NCBI GenBank assembly: GCA_002168225.1
Contig: NHBH01000009.1
Location: 629,609-693,608, forward strand
DNA from: Micavibrio sp. TMED2
GTDB taxonomy: Bacteria; Pseudomonadota; Alphaproteobacteria; TMED2
Direction: 5' to 3'
Length of the DNA: 64,000 nt
A program made the translations under genes and the position numbers. How positions within the stretch are numbered: position 1 is the stretch's first letter; each line of letters starts with the position of its first letter. Below, piece after piece: positions 31,135-41,957 of this stretch. The notes below the pieces were generated by a model. It did not search any database, had not been told where the DNA came from, and saw only the letters and a program-made list of their open reading frames with translations.

Positions 31135-32886
31135 ATGCCAAGGCCCGCACAGCACACGACCCAATCGACGGATGATGTTTATTACCAGACCCATCGTCTG
31201 GTGGATGGCATCTGGCTGATTGAGGAAGATCACATTGATCGCCGTGCACTCGGACCGATACTGGACCGGGTCGATGACGATGTTCTCGAAAACGGTGAGG
31301 CCCTGCGTGTCGTGCGCTTTGTCGTCGACAGGCGTGGCGCCCTGCGGGACCAGACGATAGTGCATTTTTGGCCCGATGCTGACGACACCATTGACCGGGT
31401 CATGCCCGCGGTCGCCAAGCCAGCGGATGTGCTCTGGCTGAACCCTGACGACATTTACAGCGATCTCGCGCGCTATCAGATGGCGCGGGGCTATGCCACC
31501 TTCCTGAAAAGCCGTCACCTCTGTGTTGAGGAGTTGCTGCATCATCCGGCGGGTGGGCTGGAGCTGGTCAATGCCTGGCAGGCGATGCAGGCCGGCCTGC
31601 AGCCGATTGCCCTGATGCAGGCCCATGTCATGGAGCTTTCCGGCCCGGAGCGGGTGCGTGAGCTGACCAAAATGCTGGAAGAACTGTTTCAGACACTGGC
31701 GCTGGAGCAGAAGAACAATCCACCGGAAATGGTCACCGTCGAGACCTATGTTGATGTCTTTGACCGAGTGAGCAAAGCCAATCCGTTGCGCGCCCGTTAT
31801 GCCATGGCCCGGGTGCTGGCAACCCGGCTGGCCGGGTTTGAGTCCTTTGCCGAGAAATTGCGGGTACTGGTCGAACTCGCCGATGTGGTGGAAACAAGGG
31901 CACAGGCCGAGCCGCTCGATCACATGCTGGCCAGCATTATCGGTGCTCATGGCTTCATGGCCGATCTGGCCAAGGGCCGCCCGCCGATCCTCTGGCTCAG
32001 CATGCTGGCGGATATGCTCATGGGCCAGTTTGATGAGGATCGGGAAACCGGCATCGACTGCCAGCCGTTCAATGATCTGATGCTGGCCGGTTTTCTGCCC
32101 CGTACACGCGCTGCAATCCGTCGTCGGATCATTGTCGAGGCCCGGTCGATTGGCGGTTCCGCGACCGGCACTGACCTTATTGCCGAATTGAGTGAGGTTG
32201 ACCGTACCGTGGCGCAGCTGGAGCAACGGGCACCAACGCTGGTTGGTGATCCCGAACTGGCTGCTGTCTGGCAACAGCGGATCAACCGGGCACTGACCGC
32301 TGACAACCTGCAACGGGTTCTGCTCCAGAACCGTCAGCCGACCCAGCGGTTGAGCGTTGCCAGCTCGTTGTTCCCGATGATGCGAAGCCTTGGCAACCGC
32401 AACGAGCTGGGACGTCTGTTGGCGGCACAGCTGTCGATCCGGGAAATTGGTCGCGAGCTGGTCGGAGCATCGGAAAAGCCGTCCGGATCAATCCCGCCGC
32501 TCTTGAAATTCCACCAGCGTATTGCCGGTTACCTGTTTGATGAGAATGCGCAGGATAGTCTCCTCGGCGCGGTGGATGACCACGTTCTCGATGTGGTTCA
32601 GAGCATGCTTGACCCCAAACAGGGCGGGGACGATCTCGACCGGATTATCATGGTGCTGAAAACATGGCTGCCGGCACCGATGGATCGGGGACGCACCAGT
32701 GCCCTGATCCGTGACAAGCTGGCCGATGCGATCCAGAAGCCGGAGTTTTTCAACCGGTTCTGGAACAGTTTCCGCAGTTCAAAGGTACGCCAGCAGGCCA
32801 ATGAAGCGCTGGAATTGCTGCTGCACGAATACGGTTTGAAGGCCAACAAGATTGCCCTCGCCATGGAAGACGAACCATCAAATTGA
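31135..32886 (+). CDS. Hypothetical protein, 583 residues, mostly helical
   Basis: I do not recognise this protein. It has no signal peptide or transmembrane segment and is predicted soluble. Roughly the first 110 residues mix strands and helices and contain FVVDRRGALRDQTIVHFWPD. The rest is almost all amphipathic helix, with many Leu/Arg/Glu-rich stretches such as VRELTKMLEELFQTLALEQK. Codon use is like the flanking housekeeping genes, arguing for a native gene. It stands alone between a MaoC gene and serC. A helical-repeat scaffold is possible but unproven. Confidence 0.8.
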   Translation: MPRPAQHTTQSTDDVYYQTHRLVDGIWLIEEDHIDRRALGPILDRVDDDVLENGEALRVVRFVVDRRGALRDQTIVHFWPDADDTIDRVMPAVAKPADVLWLNPDDIYSDLARYQMARGYATFLKSRHLCVEELLHHPAGGLELVNAWQAMQAGLQPIALMQAHVMELSGPERVRELTKMLEELFQTLALEQKNNPPEMVTVETYVDVFDRVSKANPLRARYAMARVLATRLAGFESFAEKLRVLVELADVVETRAQAEPLDHMLASIIGAHGFMADLAKGRPPILWLSMLADMLMGQFDEDRETGIDCQPFNDLMLAGFLPRTRAAIRRRIIVEARSIGGSATGTDLIAELSEVDRTVAQLEQRAPTLVGDPELAAVWQQRINRALTADNLQRVLLQNRQPTQRLSVASSLFPMMRSLGNRNELGRLLAAQLSIREIGRELVGASEKPSGSIPPLLKFHQRIAGYLFDENAQDSLLGAVDDHVLDVVQSMLDPKQGGDDLDRIIMVLKTWLPAPMDRGRTSALIRDKLADAIQKPEFFNRFWNSFRSSKVRQQANEALELLLHEYGLKANKIALAMEDEPSN

Positions 32887-32998
32887 TGCATGGCTGATCT
32901 CTCAGCATGGTTATTGACCGCGACCGTCGATATCTCTAGTTTCGCCAGTGGGTCACGCTCCCCCAACGGAGTGCTACTATTCTGGAAGGAATAGCGAT

Positions 32999-34168
<1,170 letters not shown>

Positions 34169-34236
34169 TCCACATTCTTCACCCCTGTGCTGTCATTTCT
34201 GCACCAGCAGGAATCTCGTGACTGATGCTCCGAGAC

Positions 34237-34252
34237 CCCGGCTTTCGCCGGG
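34237..34252 (+). promoter_or_regulatory. Stable hairpin in the serC-serA spacer
   Basis: CCCGGC and GCCGGG flank a TTTC loop, a compact 6-bp GC stem 41 bases before the serA start. No T-run follows. It may adjust the serC:serA message ratio or be incidental. Confidence 0.35.
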
Positions 34253-34293
34253 TGACGGCAAAGGGAGATGCTTTACCCTTCAAGGAATCCCAA

Positions 34294-35874
34294 ATGCCAG
34301 TTAAGGTTCTTATCGCTGATGAACTCAGCCCAGCCGCTGTCGAGATTTTCAAAAAACGCGGTATCGAGGTCGATGTCAAAACCGGCCTGTCCCATGATGA
34401 ACTGAAAGCCATTATCGGCAATTACGACGGTCTTGCCGTTCGGTCAGCGACCAAGCCGAATGCCGAGATCATCGAAGCGGCCCATAACCTCAAGGTTATC
34501 GGTCGTGCCGGTATCGGCGTCGACAATATCGACCAGGTCGCAGCCACCGCGCGCGGTGTTGTGGTCATGAACACGCCGTTCGGCAACTCGGTCACCACCG
34601 CCGAACACGCCCTTGCCATGATGTTCTCTCTGGCCCGCCAGATCCCGCAGGCCAATGCCTCGACCCATGCCGGGAAGTGGGAAAAATCCAAGTTCATGGG
34701 CGTCGAGCTGACCGCCAAGACCCTCGGCGTGATCGGTTGCGGTAATATCGGCTCTATCGTGGCCGACCGTGCCATCGGCCTGAACATGAAGGTCATCGCC
34801 TTCGATCCGTTCCTGTCTGCCGAACGTGCCATCGACCTCGGTGTCGAGAAGGTCGAGCTGGATGACCTGCTGAAGCGCTCTGATTTCATCACTCTGCATG
34901 TGCCGGTTACCGATCAGACCCGCAACATCATCGACGCCAAAGCGCTCGACAAGATGAAGCCGGGTGTCCGCATCATCAACTGCGCCCGTGGTGGTTTGAT
35001 TGATGAGGTGGCCTTGAAAGCTGCTCTTGAGGCCGGTCATGTGGCCGGTGCCGCGCTTGATGTGTTCCTGCAGGAACCGGCGAAGGAAAACCCGCTGTTC
35101 GGTATGGAAAATGTGGTCTGTACACCGCACCTTGGCGCGTCCACCGACGAGGCACAGGAAAATGTGGCGCTGCAGGTTGCCGAGCAGATTTCCGACTACC
35201 TGCTCGACGGTGCGATTGTGAATGCGCTCAACATGCCATCGGTCTCCGCCGAGGATGCAAAACGCCTTGGGCCATATATGCAGCTTGCGGAAGAGCTCGG
35301 CAGCTTCGCCGGTCAGATCACCGAATCCGGTCTGAAATCTGTCCGTATCACCTATGCTGGTGCTGCCGCAGAGGTCAATGTGAAGCCGCTGACCCAGATT
35401 ATTCTGAAATCACTGCTCCAGCCTCTGCTCGCCAGCGTCAACATGGTCAATGCGCCGGTTCTGGCTAAGGAACGGGATATCGCCGTCACCGAAAGCCGCA
35501 CCGAAACCGTTGAGGATTACCAGACCCTCGTTACCATCGAGGTCGAAACCGACCGCCGCAAGCGCAGCATTTCCGGCAGCCTTATGGCCGGTGATCGTCC
35601 GCGTATTGTCGAGATCGAGGGCGTTTCCATCGAGACCTCTGTGACGCCTAACATGCTGTTTGTTCGTAACAACGACAAGCCGGGCTTCATCGGCAATCTG
35701 GGTCGGACCCTTGGTGATGCGAATATCAATATTGCCAGCTTTGACCTCGGTCGCCGCGATGCCGGTGATGAGGCGATCTGCGTGGTTTCCGTTGACCAGC
35801 GTATCGATGAAGGCTTGCTGAAGCGTATCGTCGAATTGCCGAACGTGGTGCAGGCACGGGTTCTGGCGTTCTGA
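34294..35874 (+). CDS. serA: D-3-phosphoglycerate dehydrogenase
   Basis: A 526-residue protein, the long form. ATG 34294 follows CAAGGAATC. The NAD-binding motif is GVIGCGNIGSIVADRA; catalytic Arg, Glu and His lie in INCARGGLIDE, the downstream helix and TPHLGASTDEAQENV. The C-terminal part contains the intervening domain and an ACT domain (FVRNNDKPGFIGNLGRTLG), which in this family usually binds serine for feedback control. First step of serine synthesis. Confidence 0.98.
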   Translation: MPVKVLIADELSPAAVEIFKKRGIEVDVKTGLSHDELKAIIGNYDGLAVRSATKPNAEIIEAAHNLKVIGRAGIGVDNIDQVAATARGVVVMNTPFGNSVTTAEHALAMMFSLARQIPQANASTHAGKWEKSKFMGVELTAKTLGVIGCGNIGSIVADRAIGLNMKVIAFDPFLSAERAIDLGVEKVELDDLLKRSDFITLHVPVTDQTRNIIDAKALDKMKPGVRIINCARGGLIDEVALKAALEAGHVAGAALDVFLQEPAKENPLFGMENVVCTPHLGASTDEAQENVALQVAEQISDYLLDGAIVNALNMPSVSAEDAKRLGPYMQLAEELGSFAGQITESGLKSVRITYAGAAAEVNVKPLTQIILKSLLQPLLASVNMVNAPVLAKERDIAVTESRTETVEDYQTLVTIEVETDRRKRSISGSLMAGDRPRIVEIEGVSIETSVTPNMLFVRNNDKPGFIGNLGRTLGDANINIASFDLGRRDAGDEAICVVSVDQRIDEGLLKRIVELPNVVQARVLAF

Positions 35875-35982
35875 TCGACGCGGTTTAATCCACAGATATG
35901 ACAGGGCGTGAGCCCTAGACAATGAACGGCGCGGGGCTAGACTGCACAACAGTCTTGTCCCGCGTTTTTCGTTTGATCCGTC

Positions 35983-37107
35983 ATGCCATTACACATGCTG
36001 CTCCGCATCCTGCCCGCTCTCGCGATTATCCTGTCGCTGACCTCTGTGACGCCGTTCCCGGCACAGGCCCAGAAGGCAATCATTCCGGGCACCCAGAATG
36101 AGCAGATGAATGACCCGCAACCGCTGACCCGCTCCGGCCCGAATGGCGAGCCGATGCTGGTGGCGCGTGGACGCTCGGTACTGATCCGGCCGGGTCTGGC
36201 CGGGCTGTATATTACCGATGAGGGGCAGCCGCGGGTTATTGCCGATACCCGGCAGGAGTTCATTCTGGAGCGCGGTTATAACAGCCTGCGCATCCGACCC
36301 CTGTCGCGCGATGAACAGATCATGCTGCCAGCCCGCGATGTGATCCCCGATGGCCGGGCCGGGAAGGGCAAGCGCACGATTGCCGAGGCCTGGCTTATTC
36401 AGCCGACCAACCGCTATGACCATGGAGCGCTCGGTGACGATATCGAGGCAGGCGCGCTCCGGATCATTACCAAAGCCAACAAGTTTGCCATTGCCCGGCT
36501 GAATGACGGGTCGGTATTCGAGGGCACCCAGCCGCTGGTCGGTGATGTGGATGGCGATGGTACCGAGGAAGTGCTGGTCATCAATTCCAATGCCCAGGGC
36601 GGCAGTGCAATCCATATTTACAAGGTGGTACCCGCGGCCAGCCCCAATATTGCGCTGGAACAGATGGCTGTCGGCCCCCGCATGGGGCGCAAAAACCTGT
36701 GGATCAACCCGGTCGGGATCGGTGATTTTGACCTCGATGGCCGTCCGGAAATTCTGGTGGTGAACACACCGCACGAAAACGGTGTGCTGGTTGCCTATCA
36801 GTACCGCAATGGCCAACTGGTGGAAGTGGATCGCTATGGCGGCATTTCAAACCATGCTGTCGGCTCTCCACAAACCGATATGCAGCTGATTCAGGACATA
36901 ACCGGCGATAATCGCCCGGATATCATTATTCCTTCGGCTGATAGGGAGACGTTGCGCATTCTGACCATGGATGCCGGGAAGATTAAGGAAATCGGGGTGT
37001 TGCAGCTGCCTTCACCGGTCAAGACCAACATCCTGTGGGTAGATAATGCCCTTACTTTGGGGCTTGAGGACAACTCGGTACTATCGCTTTCGGTTTTTAT
37101 TCAGTAG
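35983..37107 (+). CDS. Exported FG-GAP/VCBS repeat protein
   Basis: A 374-residue protein with a signal peptide (about residues 1-30, cleaved after AQA). Three calcium-binding-like FG-GAP motifs are visible: GDVDGDGTEEVLV, GDFDLDGRPEILVV and QDITGDNRPDIIIP, suggesting a partial beta-propeller in the periplasm or outer surface. Function is unknown. It lies between serA and hisZ in the same orientation, a position I believe recurs in related genomes. Confidence 0.85.
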   Translation: MPLHMLLRILPALAIILSLTSVTPFPAQAQKAIIPGTQNEQMNDPQPLTRSGPNGEPMLVARGRSVLIRPGLAGLYITDEGQPRVIADTRQEFILERGYNSLRIRPLSRDEQIMLPARDVIPDGRAGKGKRTIAEAWLIQPTNRYDHGALGDDIEAGALRIITKANKFAIARLNDGSVFEGTQPLVGDVDGDGTEEVLVINSNAQGGSAIHIYKVVPAASPNIALEQMAVGPRMGRKNLWINPVGIGDFDLDGRPEILVVNTPHENGVLVAYQYRNGQLVEVDRYGGISNHAVGSPQTDMQLIQDITGDNRPDIIIPSADRETLRILTMDAGKIKEIGVLQLPSPVKTNILWVDNALTLGLEDNSVLSLSVFIQ

Positions 37108-37189
37108 AACCCTGTCGTAACGCTTGTTCGCGCTACACCTTCACATCGTCTTTTGACTGACCTGACCGTAGCCAGAGCGAGTAACTCCC

Positions 37190-38386
37190 GTGTCTACAGA
37201 CAGCCACCGCGCCAGCCATCCAGCATTATTGCCAAATGGCCTGACCGATCTTGTGCCGCCCGTTGCGGCACGCGAATGGCAGGCGGTGCATCAGCTCATC
37301 GATACCTATACCGGTTTCGGCTATATGCTGGTCAAACCACCCCTGATGGAGTTCGAGGCCGGTCTGCTCGTCGGTCCCGGTGCCGCGCTTGGTGCCCAGA
37401 CGTTCCGGCTGATGGACCCGATCTCCCGTCAGATGCTCGGCCTGCGTGCCGATATTACCGCCCAGATCGCCCGGATTGCCGGATCACGGCTGCAGAAATC
37501 GGCGCGTCCGCTGCGTCTTGCCTATGCCGGTGATGTGGTCCGGGTGTCCGGTACCCAGCTGCGGCCCGAGCGGCAGTTCTGTCAGGTGGGGGCGGAACTG
37601 ATCGGTGCCATGATGCCCTCTGCCGATGCCGAGATCATGGTCATGGCCGTGACCGCGCTGCAGTCGCTTGATATTGCGAATATTTCCCTCGATCTCTGCC
37701 TGCCGACGCTGTTGCCGTACTTCCTGCGCGAAAGCGGGCTTGAGGGCGCGGCACTCGATGACCTTGAGGATGCGGTCCGTCGCCGTGACCGTGAGGCGGT
37801 ACAGCAATCCGCCGCCGCCCACAAAGAAACCATCGCTGCCCTGATCGCGGCCTCCGGTCCGATTGATGAGGCACTGGCGGCACTGAAATCCATTGATATG
37901 CCCGCCGGGTTGCGTGGTGATCTTGAGCGCCTCTATGCGGTGGTCGAGGTGCTGCATCGTGATCTGCCGACCTTGAAAATTACCCTCGATCCGCTTGAGC
38001 ATCGCGGGTTTGAGTACCAGACCGGGCTGAGCTTTACCCTGTTCGCCAAAGGCGTGCGTGGGGAGCTGGGCCGGGGCGGGCGCTATCGCTCCGCTGCCGC
38101 AACGCTGAAAGATGACAGCGGCAATGGCCGGATTGGCGAGCCTGCGGTTGGCTTCACCCTGTTCATGGACAGCATCATGCGCGGCCTGCCCCATGACGAG
38201 GTCGAGCAGCGGGTTCTGGTCCCCGCCGAACTGCCGCTGGCCGAACGGCTGGCGCTGATGGGTGAGGGCTGGGTGGTTGTCCGTGCGCTTGAGGGCGGCT
38301 TGAATGACGCTGCCCTGATCGCGGCGGCTGGTGAACAACATTGTGATTACCGGCTGCGCGATGGTGCACCGGTCAAAATTCAGTAA
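37190..38386 (+). CDS. hisZ: ATP phosphoribosyltransferase regulatory subunit HisZ
   Basis: A 398-residue protein related to histidyl-tRNA synthetase catalytic domain but lacking its anticodon-binding region. The class II aminoacyl-tRNA synthetase-like start LLPNGLTDLVPPVAAREW and motif FRLMDPISRQMLGLRADITAQ fit HisZ. It pairs with the short form of HisG, which must be encoded outside this window. GTG start. purA follows 36 bases later, a known alphaproteobacterial order. Confidence 0.94.
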   Translation: MSTDSHRASHPALLPNGLTDLVPPVAAREWQAVHQLIDTYTGFGYMLVKPPLMEFEAGLLVGPGAALGAQTFRLMDPISRQMLGLRADITAQIARIAGSRLQKSARPLRLAYAGDVVRVSGTQLRPERQFCQVGAELIGAMMPSADAEIMVMAVTALQSLDIANISLDLCLPTLLPYFLRESGLEGAALDDLEDAVRRRDREAVQQSAAAHKETIAALIAASGPIDEALAALKSIDMPAGLRGDLERLYAVVEVLHRDLPTLKITLDPLEHRGFEYQTGLSFTLFAKGVRGELGRGGRYRSAAATLKDDSGNGRIGEPAVGFTLFMDSIMRGLPHDEVEQRVLVPAELPLAERLALMGEGWVVVRALEGGLNDAALIAAAGEQHCDYRLRDGAPVKIQ

Positions 38387-38422
38387 CGAAGAACAGCAAA
38401 CAGAGAGACAGGGTTAGTTCTC

Positions 38423-39718
38423 ATGGCAAATGTGGTGGTTGTCGGTTCCCAGTGGGGCGATGAAGGCAAAGGCAAGATCGTTGACTGGCTGTCCAGCCGG
38501 GCCGATGTGGTGGTCCGGTTTCAGGGCGGGCACAATGCCGGTCATACGCTGGTCATCGACGGCAAGGTATTCAAATTGAGCCTGCTGCCGTCCGGCATTG
38601 TCCGCACCGGCAAACTGTCGATCATCGGCAATGGCGTGGTCGTCGATCCATGGGCGCTGCTGGCGGAAATCGATCGTCTGCGTGAGCAGGGGCTGCAGAT
38701 CGGCCCTGAAAGCCTGAAGATTGCCGAGAATGCCTGCCTGATCCTGCCGGTACACAGTGCCATTGATGCGTTGAAGGAAAGCCTGCGGGGTGAGCACAAG
38801 CTGGGCACCACCGGTCGCGGTATCGGCCCTGCCTATGAGGACAAGATTTCCCGCCGGGCGATCCGGGTCTGTGACCTGTCCGATCCCGAAGTACTGCGCC
38901 AGAAGATCGACCTGCTGCTGACCCACCACAATGCGGTGCTCGGTGCCCATGGTGCTGATACCTTCGATGCCGCTGCCATGGTCGAGCAACTGCTCGCCAT
39001 CGCTGATCAGATACTGCCCTATGCCGATGTTATCTGGCGTCGCCTCGAGAAGCTGCGTGCCGAGGGCAAGCGCATCCTGTTCGAGGGCGCACAGGGCGCG
39101 ATGCTCGACATCGACCACGGTACCTATCCGTTCGTCACTTCCTCCAACACCATGGCGGCACAGGCGGCGACCGGTGGCAGCATGGGGCCAAGCGCGCTGA
39201 ACTATATCCTCGGTATCACCAAGGCCTATACCACCCGCGTCGGTTCCGGCCCGTTCCCGACCGAGCAGGATAACGAGGTCGGCCAGCTGCTCGGTGAGCG
39301 TGGCCATGAGTTCGGTACGGTTACCGGGCGGAAGCGTCGCTGCGGCTGGTTCGATGCCGTGCTGGTGCGTCAGTCGGTCAAGCTGAACAGCATGACCGGT
39401 ATTGCCCTGACCAAGCTCGATGTGCTCGACGGCATGGACGAGATCAAGGTCTGTACCGGCTATCGGCTGAATGGTGAGGTGATCGACTATTTGCCCGCAG
39501 GCCAGAAGGCGCAGGAAATGGTTGAGCCGATCTATGAGAGCTTTGAAGGCTGGAAGGAAAGCACCCAGGGTGCCCGCAGCTTTGCCGAGCTGCCGGCAAC
39601 CGCGATCAAGTATATCCGCCGGATTGAAGAGCTGATCGAGGCACCGGTCTCCCTGCTGTCGACCAGCCCGGAACGTGACGACACAATCCTGATGACCGAT
39701 CCGTTTGCTGTGATCTGA
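38423..39718 (+). CDS. purA: Adenylosuccinate synthetase
   Basis: A 431-residue protein of standard length. The GTP-binding start [31 protein letters not shown] with the catalytic His, and [14 protein letters not shown] are intact. It joins IMP and aspartate to adenylosuccinate in AMP synthesis. Confidence 0.98.
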   Translation: MANVVVVGSQWGDEGKGKIVDWLSSRADVVVRFQGGHNAGHTLVIDGKVFKLSLLPSGIVRTGKLSIIGNGVVVDPWALLAEIDRLREQGLQIGPESLKIAENACLILPVHSAIDALKESLRGEHKLGTTGRGIGPAYEDKISRRAIRVCDLSDPEVLRQKIDLLLTHHNAVLGAHGADTFDAAAMVEQLLAIADQILPYADVIWRRLEKLRAEGKRILFEGAQGAMLDIDHGTYPFVTSSNTMAAQAATGGSMGPSALNYILGITKAYTTRVGSGPFPTEQDNEVGQLLGERGHEFGTVTGRKRRCGWFDAVLVRQSVKLNSMTGIALTKLDVLDGMDEIKVCTGYRLNGEVIDYLPAGQKAQEMVEPIYESFEGWKESTQGARSFAELPATAIKYIRRIEELIEAPVSLLSTSPERDDTILMTDPFAVI

Positions 39719-39738
39719 TCCGTTGCGCTTTGGTCGAT

Positions 39739-39758
39739 GGCGATAAAATTTTATCGCC
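39739..39758. repeat. Perfect 20-bp palindrome after purA
   Basis: GGCGATAAAATTTTATCGCC reads identically on both strands with no loop. It lies 20 bases after the purA stop and 111 bases before the pseudokinase gene. It could be an operator for the downstream gene pair, or the stem of a bidirectional terminator with the central A/T run acting as the U-tract. Confidence 0.7.
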
Positions 39759-39869
39759 CATGCCTCACAATGCTGCTTACGGGCGCGGATTTTGCTAACC
39801 TTTTCTATATTTGTCTTCGTACAATATCAGGATTGCAAAACGCAGCGCTGATCGCTTGAGGCACAGTGG

Positions 39870-41957
39870 ATGAGTGAAACGACAACCAGGCCCGCATCGG
39901 CACAGGCCGATGCCCAGAACGCTAGGGATGGTGCGGATAATGCTGCGCCGGCCTCGGCGGGTGGACTGGTTTCGATCGGTGGCAATTATCAGGTTGATCC
40001 CAAGCGGTCGCTGCCGGTTTACGATATGCCGGGTGCGAAGGCTTATGTCGCCCAGAGCAACTCGGAACCGGGCAAGAAGTATTTCGCGCTTGTCAGCATC
40101 GGTCCGATGCCGGTTCGGCTGCCGATCCTGCAGGCTCTGGTCGGCCTGACCAACGCCAATTTTATCAAGCTGGTGCACTCGGGCATTGTTGTGTGGCCCG
40201 GTGACAGTGAACAGCGCGTCATCATGATCTTCCGGGAACCCGGCGGCGCCCGGCTGACCGGACCTGATGGGCGCTGCACCGCCTGGTCCTATGATCAGGT
40301 CTGCAACCGGTTGATCAGACCAGTTATCGGGGTGTTGCGTGACCTTGAGGCACGGAACATTTTTCACGGTGCCATCCGTACATCCAACATGTTCCTGCCG
40401 AGCGATCCTGCAGAGGGTATTGTTCTCGGCGATTGTGCCTCATCACCGGCGGGCTATTACCAACCGGTGCTGAACGAGACCCTGCAGCGCGGACTGGCCG
40501 ATGCCTCCGGTCGCGGCAAGGGGGGCACATCCGATGACCTCTATGCCCTCGGCGTGGCGATCATTACCCTGATTCAGGGCGAACCACCGCTCTCGGGCCT
40601 GTCCGATCCGCAGATCGTTGACCGGAAACTGACCCAGGGCAGTTTCTATGCGCTGGTTCAGAAACAGAAAATGCCAACGCCGTTGCTCGAACCGCTGCGC
40701 GGCTTGCTGAATGACGATCCCCATGAACGCTGGGAGTTGGAGGATCTGGAGAGCTGGCTTGGCGGACGTCGTCTCAGCCCACGACCGCCGGAACCGCCCC
40801 GCCGGGCCGTGCGCCCATTCGAGTTTGGCGATCATGAGGCCTGGGAAGCTCGTGGTCTTGCCCGCATTCTGAGCACCAATGCCGCAACCGCCTATGATCT
40901 CTATCACAAGGGCGAGGTTGAGGCATGGATGCGTCGCGCGCTGGGCGAGAAGAATATTACCGAGATCGTGGTCGGCGAATTGCAGGCCTCTGGCACCGGA
41001 TCACGGATTCAGCGCGAACCCGCGGTTGTGGTTGCCCGCTGCGGCATTGCCATGGCTCCCGATGGGCCGATCCGGATGAATGGCCGGGCAATCTATCCTT
41101 CCGGTTTCGGTACCGCGCTGACCGAGGCTTTTGTCAATAAACGTGATCCGGCCCCGATCGCCCAGATGCTGATCGCCGGATTGCCGGGTAACTGGAACTC
41201 GATCCAGAAAAAGCACAAGATCGAGCCATTCTCGCCGCCGATGGATCTGGAGTTCGCGCGCAACCTGCTTGAACGTCGTGGTTTCGGCTTCGGGGTTGAG
41301 CGGGTCCTCTATGAACTCGATGACAGCGTTCCCTGTCTGAGCCCGATGCTGGACAAGCATTATGTGCTGACGCCGATGGACCTGTTGCGGGCGCTCGAGC
41401 GAATGGCACCGACCAAGAGCCGCCACGGCAAGCCGATTGATGCCCATATCGCCGCCTTCCTGATGGTCCGGTTCCGCAAGCTCGAGGACTGGCTGCTCAA
41501 GGCCCTGAATGACGAGATCGATCCGGGTCGCGGCGTTATTGCCATGGCCCAGATACTTGGCTCCATGCAGGAACGCCTCGGTAACAAGAAGCTGCCGGGT
41601 ATTGCCAAGTGGATTGTGGTCATGGCCGATCCGGCGATTGACCGTCTGCATAACCACAAGACCCGCCAGAAAACCAAGCAGCGGATCGAGGAACTTGCCG
41701 AACAGGGCATGATCACCCCGATTGCCCAGGCGCTCGATGATCCGTCTATGATGAATCAGGACGAGCATCAATACGGTAAGGCACAGGCCAAGTTTGCGCG
41801 TATTGTTGATGAAATTGCCAAGCTGGAAGACGAAATCGGCGATCCAACCATTCTGGCCAAGGGGTTTGGTCGTGAACTGGCGGCGGTCGTTTCCGGTATT
41901 CTCGGCACGTTCGGAATTTCAGCTGTTATCGGCTACTACTTCCTGGGGACCTTCTGA
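39870..41957 (+). CDS. Membrane-anchored pseudokinase-like protein
   Basis: A 695-residue protein. Residues about 45-300 look like a serine/threonine kinase fold: NIFHGAIRTSNMFLP occupies the catalytic-loop place, but the HRD aspartate is missing (HGAIRTSN), and the DFG position reads GDCAS. SDDLYALGVAIITLIQG matches the helix-F region. It is therefore probably catalytically dead or highly atypical. The remainder is helical and ends in one transmembrane segment (about residues 670-692) with a Gly-rich stretch. The stop overlaps the next start (TGATG), coupling it to a membrane protein. Function not known. Confidence 0.78.
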   Translation: MSETTTRPASAQADAQNARDGADNAAPASAGGLVSIGGNYQVDPKRSLPVYDMPGAKAYVAQSNSEPGKKYFALVSIGPMPVRLPILQALVGLTNANFIKLVHSGIVVWPGDSEQRVIMIFREPGGARLTGPDGRCTAWSYDQVCNRLIRPVIGVLRDLEARNIFHGAIRTSNMFLPSDPAEGIVLGDCASSPAGYYQPVLNETLQRGLADASGRGKGGTSDDLYALGVAIITLIQGEPPLSGLSDPQIVDRKLTQGSFYALVQKQKMPTPLLEPLRGLLNDDPHERWELEDLESWLGGRRLSPRPPEPPRRAVRPFEFGDHEAWEARGLARILSTNAATAYDLYHKGEVEAWMRRALGEKNITEIVVGELQASGTGSRIQREPAVVVARCGIAMAPDGPIRMNGRAIYPSGFGTALTEAFVNKRDPAPIAQMLIAGLPGNWNSIQKKHKIEPFSPPMDLEFARNLLERRGFGFGVERVLYELDDSVPCLSPMLDKHYVLTPMDLLRALERMAPTKSRHGKPIDAHIAAFLMVRFRKLEDWLLKALNDEIDPGRGVIAMAQILGSMQERLGNKKLPGIAKWIVVMADPAIDRLHNHKTRQKTKQRIEELAEQGMITPIAQALDDPSMMNQDEHQYGKAQAKFARIVDEIAKLEDEIGDPTILAKGFGRELAAVVSGILGTFGISAVIGYYFLGTF

